Below the pieces are notes generated by a model that worked only from the letters and a program-made list of their open reading frames with translations, searched no databases and was not told where the DNA came from. DNA of 64,000 bases, from contig DAXT01000010.1 of assembly GCA_002506535.1 (NCBI GenBank), forward strand, positions 30,296-94,295, given 5' to 3'. Both the position numbers and the translations under genes were made by a program. Below, piece by piece: positions 1 to 7,932 of the stretch. Origin of the DNA: Methanothrix harundinacea (GTDB lineage: Archaea > Halobacteriota > Methanosarcinia > Methanotrichales > Methanotrichaceae). Numbering within the stretch: position 1 is the stretch's first letter; the number at the start of each line of letters is the position of its first letter.

Positions 1-2663
1 GCGGGAGCCGCGGCCTTGGCCCGTCGGAGGACGTCGCTGACCCGCTGCCACTCCGGGTCCTTGACACCCATCGCCTGGTAATCCCGGGTGAAGACGAGCT
101 GTTTATTGATGGTATCCGCCAGCTCCATAACCCTCCCGATGTACTTCTCGGCGGCCTGGTCCTGGGGCACCATCTCCCGGAGGAGGTGGGCGTAGCCGGA
201 GAGGGCGGTGATCTGGTTTAGGATGTCGTGCCTGGTGACGCTGCTGAGGAGGTTCAGCTTCCTGTTAGCCTCCTTCAGGGCATCCTGGTACCTCCTGATC
301 TCGGTGATCTCCTGGGTGATCCCCACCATCCTCAGGGGGCGGCCCGCCTCGTCTCTCGTCATCACCTCGCCCCGGTCGTGGACCCATATCCACCGGCCGT
401 CTCTTCTCCTCAGCCGGTAGTCGATCTCGTAGTGGGGGCTTCTTCCCAGGAAGTGGTCTTCCAGGGCGGCGGTCACCTTCTCGAAGTCGTCGGGATGGAT
501 CATCCTCTCCCTCTCCCGGACGTGCCCGGCAAGCTCCCCCTCAGGGCATCCGAAGATCTCGACGAGCTGCCTGTTTCTGACGACCTCCCCCGTCGCCACG
601 TTCCTGTCCCAGATACCCAGCTTCGCCCCCTCGATGACGAGCTTCAGCCTCTCCTCGTTCTCCTGGAGCGCCATCTCCGTCTCCTTGATCTCGGTGACGT
701 CCCGGATCGACTCGATCGCCCCGGCGATATTCCCGTCTTTGTCGAAGAGGGGCGAGGCCGTACCCCAGACGTAAGAGCCCTTACCGGTCCGGGGCGGGAC
801 GACAAAGGCCTCGGCGAATAAGGTCTCCCCCTCCTTTTTGACGTAATGGTAGAGCGCCTCCTGCTCTTTGTCCCAGGAGAAGATAATATCTATCAGAACG
901 GGCCGCTTTACACCGTAGAAGACCTCGCCGTAAGCGTAATCGCCCTCGCCCACGATCTCATCCTTCCTGACGCCGGTCATCTCCTCAATCGCCCGGTTCC
1001 AGGCGATCACCTTCCTTTCCGCGTCGATGACGAAGGTAGGGTCCGGGAGGAAGTCGATGATATCCAGGAGCTGTTTGTGGGCGATGATCAGGTTCTCTTC
1101 CGCCCTCTTTCGTTCGGTGATATCCTGCCCCTGGATTATCGTCGCGACGACGGCGCCGTCCTTCTCCGAGCGGATGTTCGCCGAGTTCCAGAGGACGATC
1201 CTGACCCCGCCGTCCTTGCACCGGACGGGGATCTCCACCGACTCCCAGCACTCGCCTTCCAGGGTGTAGGCGATCTTCGCCAGCGCCTCTTCCCTTCCTT
1301 CGTCGGGGAGGAGGATCGTCGCATCTCTCCCGATCACCTCTCCGGCGGCATAGCCGGTCAGCCGCTCGAAGGCCCGGTTGAATCGGATGATCTTCATGTC
1401 GGGCCCCCAGACCGCTACGGGGGCGTTGGCGCGGTCCAGGAGGCTCTCCAGGTAGTCCCTCGTCTCCCGAAGGGCCACCTCCGCCCCCTTCCTGTCGGTT
1501 ACGTCCCGGATCGATTCTATCGCTCCGACCACCCTCCCGTCGTCGTCGAATAGCGGCGAGGCGATCGCCCAGATGTAGGCTCCCCTCCCACCGTAGAGGT
1601 GGGGGACGTAGACCTCGGCGAAGATGGCGTCTCCCTGACGGCGGAGATAGTCGTAATCTTTCTCGATCCCCGAATCTTCTGAGAAGATGGCGTCGATGAG
1701 GACCGGCCTTTTGAACCCGTAGAAGGGTTCTCCGTAGTCGTAGGCCCCTCTTCCTACGATCTGATCCTTGGAGACGCCGGTCATCTCCTCGACGGCCCGG
1801 TTCCAGGCTATCACCTTCCTCTCCTCATCGACGACGAAGGTGGCGTCGGGGAGAAAGTCTATTATCTCCTGGAGCTGGTGGTGAGCCCGGCAGAGATCCC
1901 CGGTCATCCTCTTCTCCTCGGTGATGTCGGAGAATATCGCCGCAAACTCTCCCCTTCCCATCGAGTAGGCCGATATGCTGAAGTGCCTGCCCGTCTCCGG
2001 GATCCGCCCCTCGAACTTGGCAGGAGACCCGGTCTCGTCGACCTTGCGGTACGTCTCCAGAAACGGGGGGACTATCGACCCGAAGATCTGCGAACCCCTC
2101 TTTCCTATCGCCTCATCCGGCCCCAACCCGGCGATCTCCTCGAACTGGGGGTTGGCGTCCTTTATGACGTAGTCGACGGGAACCCCCTCAGCGTCCAGGA
2201 CGAACTCGCAGAGGACGAGCCCGTCGTTCATATTCTCGAAGAGGGCCCGATACCTCTCCTCGCTCTCGATCACCGCCTTCTTTGACCTCTGCCTCTCTGC
2301 AGCCTGCCGGATCTGGTGGATCAGCTCGGCGTAGAGGACCCTGGGGTTTGCGTCCTTCTGGAGGTAGTAGTCGGCTCCGTTGTTCAGCGCCTCGATCACC
2401 ACCTCTTCGCGCCCCTTCCCGGTGAAGAGGATGAAGGGGATCTCCGACCCCCGGCACCGGACCTGCTTGAGAAAGGATATCCCGTCCATCTCCGGCATGA
2501 CGTAGTCGGAGACGATGACATCGTAGCCGCCATCTTGCAGCCTCTCTGTCGCCTCCAAAGCCGAGACGACGGCATCGACCTCGATATCCCCGGACCTCTC
2601 CAGGAATACCTTCGTTATCTCCAGGACCGCGGGGTCGTCGTCCACCATCAGAACTCGGATCAT
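1..2663 (-). CDS. response regulator/multi-PAS sensor histidine kinase, 3'-truncated by window edge
   Basis: The reading frame is open from an ATG at 2663 to the window edge, giving 887 residues without the C-terminus. Residues 1-120 form a receiver domain with an acidic pocket (VDDD at 7-10) and a probable phospho-acceptor Asp53 in VSDY. About five PAS/PAC sensor domains follow. The second and fourth are close copies, sharing IIDFLPD and KVIAWNRA, which suggests internal duplication. The histidine kinase phospho-acceptor region TRHDILNQ follows, with His near residue 812. The ATPase domain would lie beyond the window. There are no obvious membrane segments, so this is probably a cytoplasmic sensor relaying phosphate from an unknown signal. 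The domain order REC-PAS(n)-kinase is common in methanogenic archaea. The ligand cannot be told from sequence. Confidence 0.9.
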   Translation of the reverse strand, partial: MIRVLMVDDDPAVLEITKVFLERSGDIEVDAVVSALEATERLQDGGYDVIVSDYVMPEMDGISFLKQVRCRGSEIPFILFTGKGREEVVIEALNNGADYYLQKDANPRVLYAELIHQIRQAAERQRSKKAVIESEERYRALFENMNDGLVLCEFVLDAEGVPVDYVIKDANPQFEEIAGLGPDEAIGKRGSQIFGSIVPPFLETYRKVDETGSPAKFEGRIPETGRHFSISAYSMGRGEFAAIFSDITEEKRMTGDLCRAHHQLQEIIDFLPDATFVVDEERKVIAWNRAVEEMTGVSKDQIVGRGAYDYGEPFYGFKRPVLIDAIFSEDSGIEKDYDYLRRQGDAIFAEVYVPHLYGGRGAYIWAIASPLFDDDGRVVGAIESIRDVTDRKGAEVALRETRDYLESLLDRANAPVAVWGPDMKIIRFNRAFERLTGYAAGEVIGRDATILLPDEGREEALAKIAYTLEGECWESVEIPVRCKDGGVRIVLWNSANIRSEKDGAVVATIIQGQDITERKRAEENLIIAHKQLLDIIDFLPDPTFVIDAERKVIAWNRAIEEMTGVRKDEIVGEGDYAYGEVFYGVKRPVLIDIIFSWDKEQEALYHYVKKEGETLFAEAFVVPPRTGKGSYVWGTASPLFDKDGNIAGAIESIRDVTEIKETEMALQENEERLKLVIEGAKLGIWDRNVATGEVVRNRQLVEIFGCPEGELAGHVRERERMIHPDDFEKVTAALEDHFLGRSPHYEIDYRLRRRDGRWIWVHDRGEVMTRDEAGRPLRMVGITQEITEIRRYQDALKEANRKLNLLSSVTRHDILNQITALSGYAHLLREMVPQDQAAEKYIGRVMELADTINKQLVFTRDYQAMGVKDPEWQRVSDVLRRAKAAAP

Positions 2664-2831
2664 GTTATCTTCTCCGGCCGGTCTATCGCTTCAGAAACGG
2701 GGGTCTCTGCAATAGGTGATCCGCCATGGCTATAATGCCTTTCGGAGGGAATCTCAGGAAGCTCTGGCTCTTTTAAATTCATGAAGTCCCACGACCATTA
2801 AAACCGATGGACAGTTGCGTTTAATCGAAGT

Positions 2832-2839
2832 AAATATAA
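2832..2839 (+). promoter_or_regulatory. TATA box for propeller gene at 2883
   Basis: The AT-rich element AAATATAA lies about 45 bases before the TTG start at 2883. It would place transcription initiation near 2862, followed by a GAGGTGA ribosome site at about 2870. The match is by eye only. Confidence 0.45.
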
Positions 2840-2882
2840 CTGGAGAAGTTGAATCCCTATCTGTCAATTGAGGTGAGAAGTT

Positions 2883-4067
2883 TTGTGGACGGGGACGTTA
2901 TTGAGGCTGAGATTGGGGCTATTATTGGTGCTAGGATCGCTGATTTTGTCCACACCGACCGCCTGGGGGGAGCCTGAAGAGGTCTGGAATACGACCTATG
3001 GCGGGCCGGGGCACGAGGTGGGGGGAATGATCTCGGAGGCTGGAGATGGAGGATACATACTGACCGGTATGACCGAGTCTTACGGGGCCGGGAATTGTGA
3101 CCTATGGATCTTGAAGATCGACTCAAACGGAAGCAGAGTCTGGGATCGGCCATTCGGAGGAACGGGGATCGATGTCGGCGTTGAAGTTCAGAAGACCTCT
3201 GATGGAGGGTATATAATCGCCGGCTATACCACCTCCGGCGGCGCGGGCGGCAAAGATGCGGTCCTCGTAAAGACCGATTCAAATGGAGATGCTGAATGGG
3301 AGAGGACCTTCGGCGGCCGGGGCGACGATGTCGCCTCGTCAGTCCGGGAGGCTAAAGGTGGTGGATACGTCTTCGCAGGCTCTACCGACTCTTACGGCAT
3401 TGGTAAGGGTGATGTCTGGCTCGTCAAGACCGACCGGTCGGGGGTGGAAGAATGGAACAGGACCTTTGGCGGGCCCGGCGATGACGAAGGGATGGCCATC
3501 GTGGAGGCCGAAGATGGAGGGTATCTCATCGCTGGCAGGACCGATTCCTACGGATCTGGTGGATACGACGGCTGGCTCGTCAAGACCGATACGCAAGGCA
3601 AGATAGAGTGGGAGAGAACCTTCGGGGGCCCCAAGCAGGACGGCTTCACCTCGATCGAGAAGGCCAGTGACGGCGGCTACGTCATCTGCGGATTTTCAAA
3701 CTCGTTCGGCGCCGGAGATTTTGATGTATGGCTTATAAAGGTCGGCTCGGAGGGGGATCTAGAGTGGAGCACCACCTTTGGCGGACCAGCTGGGGATTTC
3801 GGAAACTCGGTCAGGGGTTCGGATGATGGAGGCTACATCGTCGCGGGCTGGACTTCCCAGAGTGGCTCCAGGACGAGCCCTGACGAAGCCCTCCTCATAA
3901 AGGTCGACCCCAACGGGACGGAGGAATGGGAGAAGAGCATCGGAGGTGACGGAGTTTACAGCGGCATCTCTGCCATCCAGACGACAGATGGCGGTTACCT
4001 TCTATCGGGCTTCTCGAATCGGCGTGGGGCCGGTGGGTTCGATTTCTGGGTGATGAAGTTGATCTGA
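2883..4067 (+). CDS. secreted seven-repeat beta-propeller-like protein
   Basis: This 394-residue protein begins with a TTG preceded by a GAGGTGA ribosome site. Residues 1-29 look like a signal peptide (basic start, Leu-rich core, small residues before WG). The rest is seven repeats of roughly 50 residues, each with W-x-x-T-F/Y-GG-P-G, then DGGY-I/L-x-x-G, then D-x-W-L-x-K-x-D. Seven repeats of this length fit a closed beta-propeller. Such repeat proteins are frequent at methanogen and bacterial surfaces, where they usually mediate binding; no catalytic residue is visible. It faces a paralogue on the opposite strand, and the two stop codons are only 15 bases apart. The ligand is unknown. Confidence 0.85.
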   Translation: MWTGTLLRLRLGLLLVLGSLILSTPTAWGEPEEVWNTTYGGPGHEVGGMISEAGDGGYILTGMTESYGAGNCDLWILKIDSNGSRVWDRPFGGTGIDVGVEVQKTSDGGYIIAGYTTSGGAGGKDAVLVKTDSNGDAEWERTFGGRGDDVASSVREAKGGGYVFAGSTDSYGIGKGDVWLVKTDRSGVEEWNRTFGGPGDDEGMAIVEAEDGGYLIAGRTDSYGSGGYDGWLVKTDTQGKIEWERTFGGPKQDGFTSIEKASDGGYVICGFSNSFGAGDFDVWLIKVGSEGDLEWSTTFGGPAGDFGNSVRGSDDGGYIVAGWTSQSGSRTSPDEALLIKVDPNGTEEWEKSIGGDGVYSGISAIQTTDGGYLLSGFSNRRGAGGFDFWVMKLI

Positions 4068-4082
4068 AGATGCGGTGGCGAT

Positions 4083-5333
4083 CTACCTGATCTTTGCGAG
4101 CCATAGATCCGGACTTCCAGCAGAGGTCGTCCAGCCGGTGGTGACGTAGCTCCCATCCCCGGCGACCAATACCGACGACCCCTCCTCTCTCCCCGATTCT
4201 TTACGGACGACCTCCCACTCCTTCAGACCGGATCCGTCGGTCTTTATGAGCCAGGCGCTCGACTTTCCATCTGAACTCCGGCCTGCGACTATGAAGCCTC
4301 CGTCGCCGGTCTCCCTGACCGAGGTGGCCAGGTCGTAGCTGGTATCGCCGAAGCTGAAGATCTTGCCCCATATCGGGGTGCCGCTCCTATCTGTTCTGAT
4401 CAGCCAGGCGTCGCCGACCGGGGGCGTGGCCGTTGGAGGGGTGTTCGCACCGCCTGCCAATATATATCCGCCATCTCTCGTCTGCTGGACCGATTGACCC
4501 ATGTCATCCTTCGACCCGCCGAAGGTCCCGTTCCACTGCTCGTTCCCATCGGAGTCGACCTTCAGGAGCCAGAGGTCCATACCGCCTCGGCCAAACGATT
4601 CTGTGAATCCCGCGATGATGTAACTGCCGTCGTCGGTCTCCTGTATTGAGCGGCCGCCGTCATCTTCTGCGCCTCCAAAGGTCCTGTTCCAGATCAGAGC
4701 GCCCAGAGAATCGGTCTTGACGAGCCAGAGATCCATGCCGCCAGAGCCGAAGGACTCGGTCTCCCCGAGGATGATGTATCCAGCGTCTCTCGTCCTTTGG
4801 ACCGAGTAAGCCCAATCGTAGCCAGGGCCGCCGTAGGTCTCATTCCAGAGCTCTCTTCCCGTCGAGTCGGTCTTTATAAGCCAGACGTCGAAATCTCCGG
4901 CGCCAAAAGAGTTCGTTCCGCCTGCGATGGCGTAACCGCCGTCAACGGTCGCGACAACCGCCATAGCCTCCTCGTCGCCAGGCCCGCCAAACGTCTCGTT
5001 CCAGACCTCTCTACCTTTCGAGTCGGTCGATAAAAGCCAGGCGTCGTATCCCCCTCCTCCGCGAGAGTTCGTCGCTCCGGCGATGATGTGCCCGCCGTCT
5101 CTCTTCTCCAGGATCGAGGTCCCCACTTCAAAGCCGGGGCCGCCGAAGGTCGAGCTCCAGACCTCCCCCTCGGTTTCAACGCCGCTAAAGGCGTAGAGGA
5201 TGAAAAATAGCATCACCATCAGCGCAGCCCCCAGTATAAGGGGCTCTTCGCTGAACCTCGTGGAGGTGAAGTACTCCTTCGCTTTCAGGATTGGGCGCTT
5301 TATCGAGGATCCGATGGAGGGACGTTCGGGCAT
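4083..5333 (-). CDS. membrane-anchored seven-repeat beta-propeller-like protein
   Basis: This 416-residue paralogue of the convergent neighbour carries the same repeat (W-x-x-T-F-GG, DGGYIIAG, D-W-L-x-K-T-D) seven times. The last two repeats are more divergent, having lost the GG motif. Instead of a cleavable signal it has about 35 basic/polar residues and then one hydrophobic segment near residues 34-51 (AALMVMLFFILYAFSG). It is therefore probably anchored with the propeller outside. Repeat similarity between the two genes indicates duplication and inversion. It may be a receptor or adhesion protein, but no function can be assigned. Confidence 0.82.
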   Translation of the reverse strand: MPERPSIGSSIKRPILKAKEYFTSTRFSEEPLILGAALMVMLFFILYAFSGVETEGEVWSSTFGGPGFEVGTSILEKRDGGHIIAGATNSRGGGGYDAWLLSTDSKGREVWNETFGGPGDEEAMAVVATVDGGYAIAGGTNSFGAGDFDVWLIKTDSTGRELWNETYGGPGYDWAYSVQRTRDAGYIILGETESFGSGGMDLWLVKTDSLGALIWNRTFGGAEDDGGRSIQETDDGSYIIAGFTESFGRGGMDLWLLKVDSDGNEQWNGTFGGSKDDMGQSVQQTRDGGYILAGGANTPPTATPPVGDAWLIRTDRSGTPIWGKIFSFGDTSYDLATSVRETGDGGFIVAGRSSDGKSSAWLIKTDGSGLKEWEVVRKESGREEGSSVLVAGDGSYVTTGWTTSAGSPDLWLAKIR

Positions 5334-5406
5334 CGCATACTCCTTAAGATGGGTTTTGATCAGATGAGTTTTATTCCATTAAAGTTTTTGGTCAGTTATC
5401 ATCGTT

Positions 5407-5667
5407 TTATCCCGTTTCGGACGAGTCCCATTGGATCGAGGGCTTAAGCGGCTGAATCGTTCTCTTCTGGGGAGATTCTTCGTAGACGAATATGTCTTCG
5501 ATCTTGACCCCGAAGATCCTCGCCATCTTGAAGGCGAGGTCTAAAGACGGGTTGTACTTTCCCTTCTCTATCGCGATTATCGTCTGCCTCGTCACCCCCA
5601 GCTCTTTTGCGAGCTGCTCCTGGGTCAGATCGTGAACCGCCCTGTAGACTTTGATCTTATTCTTCAT
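5407..5667 (-). CDS. XRE-type helix-turn-helix transcriptional regulator
   Basis: This is an 86-residue protein. Residues 3-64 are a classic HTH_3 domain: LTQEQLAKELGV is helix 2, TRQTIIAIEKGKY is the recognition helix, and PSLDLAFKMARIFGV is the closing helix. A short polar tail follows. Its start lies inside the end of the upstream membrane gene, with an 11-base overlap, so the two are translationally coupled. Small regulators paired with a 4-TM membrane protein are common in archaea and usually control their own operon. The DNA target is unknown. Confidence 0.9.
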   Translation of the reverse strand: MKNKIKVYRAVHDLTQEQLAKELGVTRQTIIAIEKGKYNPSLDLAFKMARIFGVKIEDIFVYEESPQKRTIQPLKPSIQWDSSETG

Positions 5668-6064
5668 CGGAAGGCTCGTAACCGTATCTTCTGTTGTAGT
5701 ATCCGTAGAGGAGGGAGTACAGGATCATCAAGGCGCAGGCCGAGAAGGCGAGGGCGAATCCGGCGTACATGTACTCTGGATGTTCGATCCTCAGGGCGAT
5801 CAATATTAGGCCAGAGAGAGCGCTGGCCGAGGCGAATACCGCTACGGCGACCTTCGATGCCTGCTCGCTCACCCTTGCGTCCCTCTCGTCTTCTTGGATC
5901 TCCGCGACGCTTCTTTTACAAATATAGAATAAAATCGCCCCTGGGGCGATGGAGATGATCACGAGCACGAAGTCAGCCATCGCTGCAAACCAGCCCGCCA
6001 GAGCCACCGTCGCGACGATGATGATCAATCTGCAGATCCTGGAATCTCTCGCGTCCATCGGCAT
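5657..6064 (-). CDS. four-helix membrane protein paired with HTH regulator (DUF2178-like)
   Basis: This is a 135-residue integral membrane protein. Hydrophobic segments lie at about 12-28, 30-47, 70-90 and 98-118. A charged loop with DERDARVSEQASK sits between segments 2 and 3. The arrangement and the overlap with a downstream XRE regulator resemble DUF2178-type pairs; family membership is recognised by pattern only. I use ATG 6064, with an adjacent GTG at 6067 as alternative. A TATA box about 30 bases upstream predicts transcription starting almost at the start codon, so the message is probably leaderless. It may sense membrane state for the regulator. Confidence 0.8.
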   Translation of the reverse strand: MPMDARDSRICRLIIIVATVALAGWFAAMADFVLVIISIAPGAILFYICKRSVAEIQEDERDARVSEQASKVAVAVFASASALSGLILIALRIEHPEYMYAGFALAFSACALMILYSLLYGYYNRRYGYEPSDEE

Positions 6065-6092
6065 CACGATGTAAATCTTCTATTACATTTGG

Positions 6093-6101
6093 TTATATAA
6101 A
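6093..6101 (-). promoter_or_regulatory. TATA box of the membrane protein/HTH operon
   Basis: On the minus strand the sequence reads TTTATATAA, a good archaeal TATA element. Its position predicts a transcript start near 6070, within a few bases of the start codon at 6064/6067. A leaderless or very short leader mRNA is inferred. Confidence 0.6.
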
Positions 6102-6308
6102 CTTAACTATTCATGTCCATATATCTTGATAAGACGAGGCTATCTGAGGTCGGATTCGCCTTTTGTTGTGAAATATTTTGCTGATGAAAACCGGCTGGTC
6201 GCCGAAGTCTGATGGTCGTTGTTGGGGAATATTCTTTACAGATAGTAAAGTTAATATAACATTATGTAATTCATGGGTGACATGGGGTGGGGGAGTTGGG
6301 GTTTTCGT

Positions 6309-6332
6309 CTTCACAGACCATTATCTGTGAAG
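6309..6332. repeat. perfect 9-bp inverted repeat
   Basis: CTTCACAGA and TCTGTGAAG form a perfect 9-bp stem with a 6-base loop, about 90 bases before the first TPR gene. It could be an operator or an RNA hairpin. No T-run follows on the plus strand, so it is not a typical terminator. Confidence 0.5.
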
Positions 6333-6391
6333 CCGAGATAGAGGCGGCCTCTCCGAGGCCGGGAGCTGGGGCATGCCCACACGCCCAGCTC
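6330..6391 (+). pseudogene. relic of the 3' end of a TPR-array gene
   Basis: This stretch resembles the last ~60 bases of the TPR genes downstream. It has an A-E-x-E-A-A-like coding remnant, then GAGCTGGG (6363-6370) and CCCAGCTC (6384-6391), matching the tail hairpin of copies 2-4. No open frame survives. It probably marks a lost family member at the front of the array. The comparison was by eye over a short length. Confidence 0.45.
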
Positions 6392-6425
6392 AATCCTCTC
6401 CATCCCTTTAGGTGAGGTGATACTG

Positions 6426-7886
6426 TTGAGCGGATTGAACAATATCCTACCGGATTTTGGCATATGGGCCAGGTTCGCCATCATGTTGGCGGCCATGGCA
6501 TCTCTTTGCATATGTGCTCTGGCGGAGGATGGGATCGAAGAGGACGATTCGGCAGAGAGCTGGTTCGAGAAGGGGGAGGAGCTGTCGATGAACGGCTCGA
6601 CGGAGGAAGCCCTGGCAGCCTATGAGTGGGCCGTTGAACTTGACCCGGAGATGGCCGAGGCCTGGATCGGCAAAGGTTACGCCAAGAGCAGGCTCGCCTT
6701 TATCGATAAGGACCCGGCCGGATACAACGAGTCTCTTCTCTCTTTTGAGAGGGCGATCGAGCTGAACCGGTCGCAAGCTCAAGCCTGGAATGGGAAGGGC
6801 ACTGTTCTATCGATGATGGAACGGTACGAAGAGGCGGTCGAGGCGTACGGCGCCTCCCTGGAGATAGACCCTCTGCAGCCCTGGGTCCTCGTCGGAAAGG
6901 CGAACGCTTTATGGAAGCTTGGAAGGCATGATGAGTCGATAGCGGCCAGCGACGAGGCGATAGATGCCGCCTTCGAGACCGTCGAGAAGGCGTTCGTATG
7001 GTTTGAAAGGGCTCATCTATTCGCGGAAGATGGCGACTACAACGGGACGATGGAGGCTCTGAATCGGGCCACCGAGCTGGCGCCCGATGATAAAAACTTC
7101 TGGATCAACGGGGGCGTTCTCCTGTCGGCTCATCTGGGAAGGTACGAGGAGGCCCTCACCTACATCGATAGAGCCCTGGAGATCGATCCAGAATATGTCG
7201 ACGCCTGGTTCTCCAAGGCCCAGATTCTGGGGCCCAGCCTGGGCAGGTATAATGAGTCCCTCGAAGCCTGTGAGAGAGCCATAGATATCGATCCCGAAGA
7301 TCCCGACACCAGGCGTTTGAAGGGCCTCATCCTTATGAACATGGGAAGGGACGCGGAGGCCCTGGCGGCCTTCGAGGAGGCGATAGAGCTTGATCCCCAG
7401 AATGGGTATGCTTGGCATCTGAAGGGCAGTTTGCTTCAGCGTCTCGGCCGCGAAAGCGAGGCTGAGGCGGCTTTAGCCAGGGCTGAAGAGCTAGGGTTCA
7501 CATCGCCTATTGCAGGGATCCTCGCCATCACCGATATCAGCGCTGCGGGCGAGGATGAGTTCGTCGAGATCGCGAACAACCTAGACGATGCCGTAAACCT
7601 CAAAGGATGGACCCTGGTCGTCGACGGGGACGAGACGAAGTCCGTCGTCCTTCCCGAGTACATCCTGGAGCCGGCGGCTAAGGTGAGAGTCCACTTCGGT
7701 GCGGGTGAGAACTCCGGGACCGACCTATTCATGGAGAGTGGGATCGCCCTTAACGACGATGCTGCGAGCGTCACCCTGAGGGACGGGGCCGGGAGGGAGG
7801 TATCGTTTCTGGGATTTGAAAACCTCCCGGATGGCAGAGTCGTGGGGACGAGGGGCAGCGGGGAGTTTGAGTATCAGCCTTCGTGA
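6426..7886 (+). CDS. exported TPR protein with C-terminal lamin-tail domain (array copy 1)
   Basis: This protein has about 486 residues. I choose TTG 6426 because GGTGAGGTGAT ends four bases before it; GTG 6417 is the alternative. A hydrophobic signal segment (FAIMLAAMASLCICALA) ends near residue 35. About eight tetratricopeptide repeats follow, with W-x-G-K-G, Y-x-E-A-L-x-A-Y/F and A-I-E-L-D-P motifs. From about residue 365 the protein changes to a lamin-tail domain (ISAAGEDEFVEIANN, LKGWTLVVDG). TPRs mediate protein contacts and exported lamin-tail domains are linked to surface proteins, so an extracytoplasmic scaffold is inferred. It is the only array member with the lamin-tail domain. Confidence 0.85.
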   Translation: MSGLNNILPDFGIWARFAIMLAAMASLCICALAEDGIEEDDSAESWFEKGEELSMNGSTEEALAAYEWAVELDPEMAEAWIGKGYAKSRLAFIDKDPAGYNESLLSFERAIELNRSQAQAWNGKGTVLSMMERYEEAVEAYGASLEIDPLQPWVLVGKANALWKLGRHDESIAASDEAIDAAFETVEKAFVWFERAHLFAEDGDYNGTMEALNRATELAPDDKNFWINGGVLLSAHLGRYEEALTYIDRALEIDPEYVDAWFSKAQILGPSLGRYNESLEACERAIDIDPEDPDTRRLKGLILMNMGRDAEALAAFEEAIELDPQNGYAWHLKGSLLQRLGRESEAEAALARAEELGFTSPIAGILAITDISAAGEDEFVEIANNLDDAVNLKGWTLVVDGDETKSVVLPEYILEPAAKVRVHFGAGENSGTDLFMESGIALNDDAASVTLRDGAGREVSFLGFENLPDGRVVGTRGSGEFEYQPS

Positions 7887-7932
7887 CCATAGCCCGAAAA
7901 ATATTATGGATAAGAGAGCGGAGTGGGTTGAT

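Noticed and set aside
228..2285. Several long plus-strand frames over the sensor kinase
   Set aside because: They are shadows of the minus-strand kinase, whose REC, PAS and kinase motifs are clear.
2883..5333. Repetitive DNA element
   Set aside because: The repeats are codon-based propeller units, not mobile DNA.
6111..6314. 67-codon minus-strand frame
   Set aside because: It has no ribosome site, is AT-rich intergenic DNA and shows no protein-like pattern.
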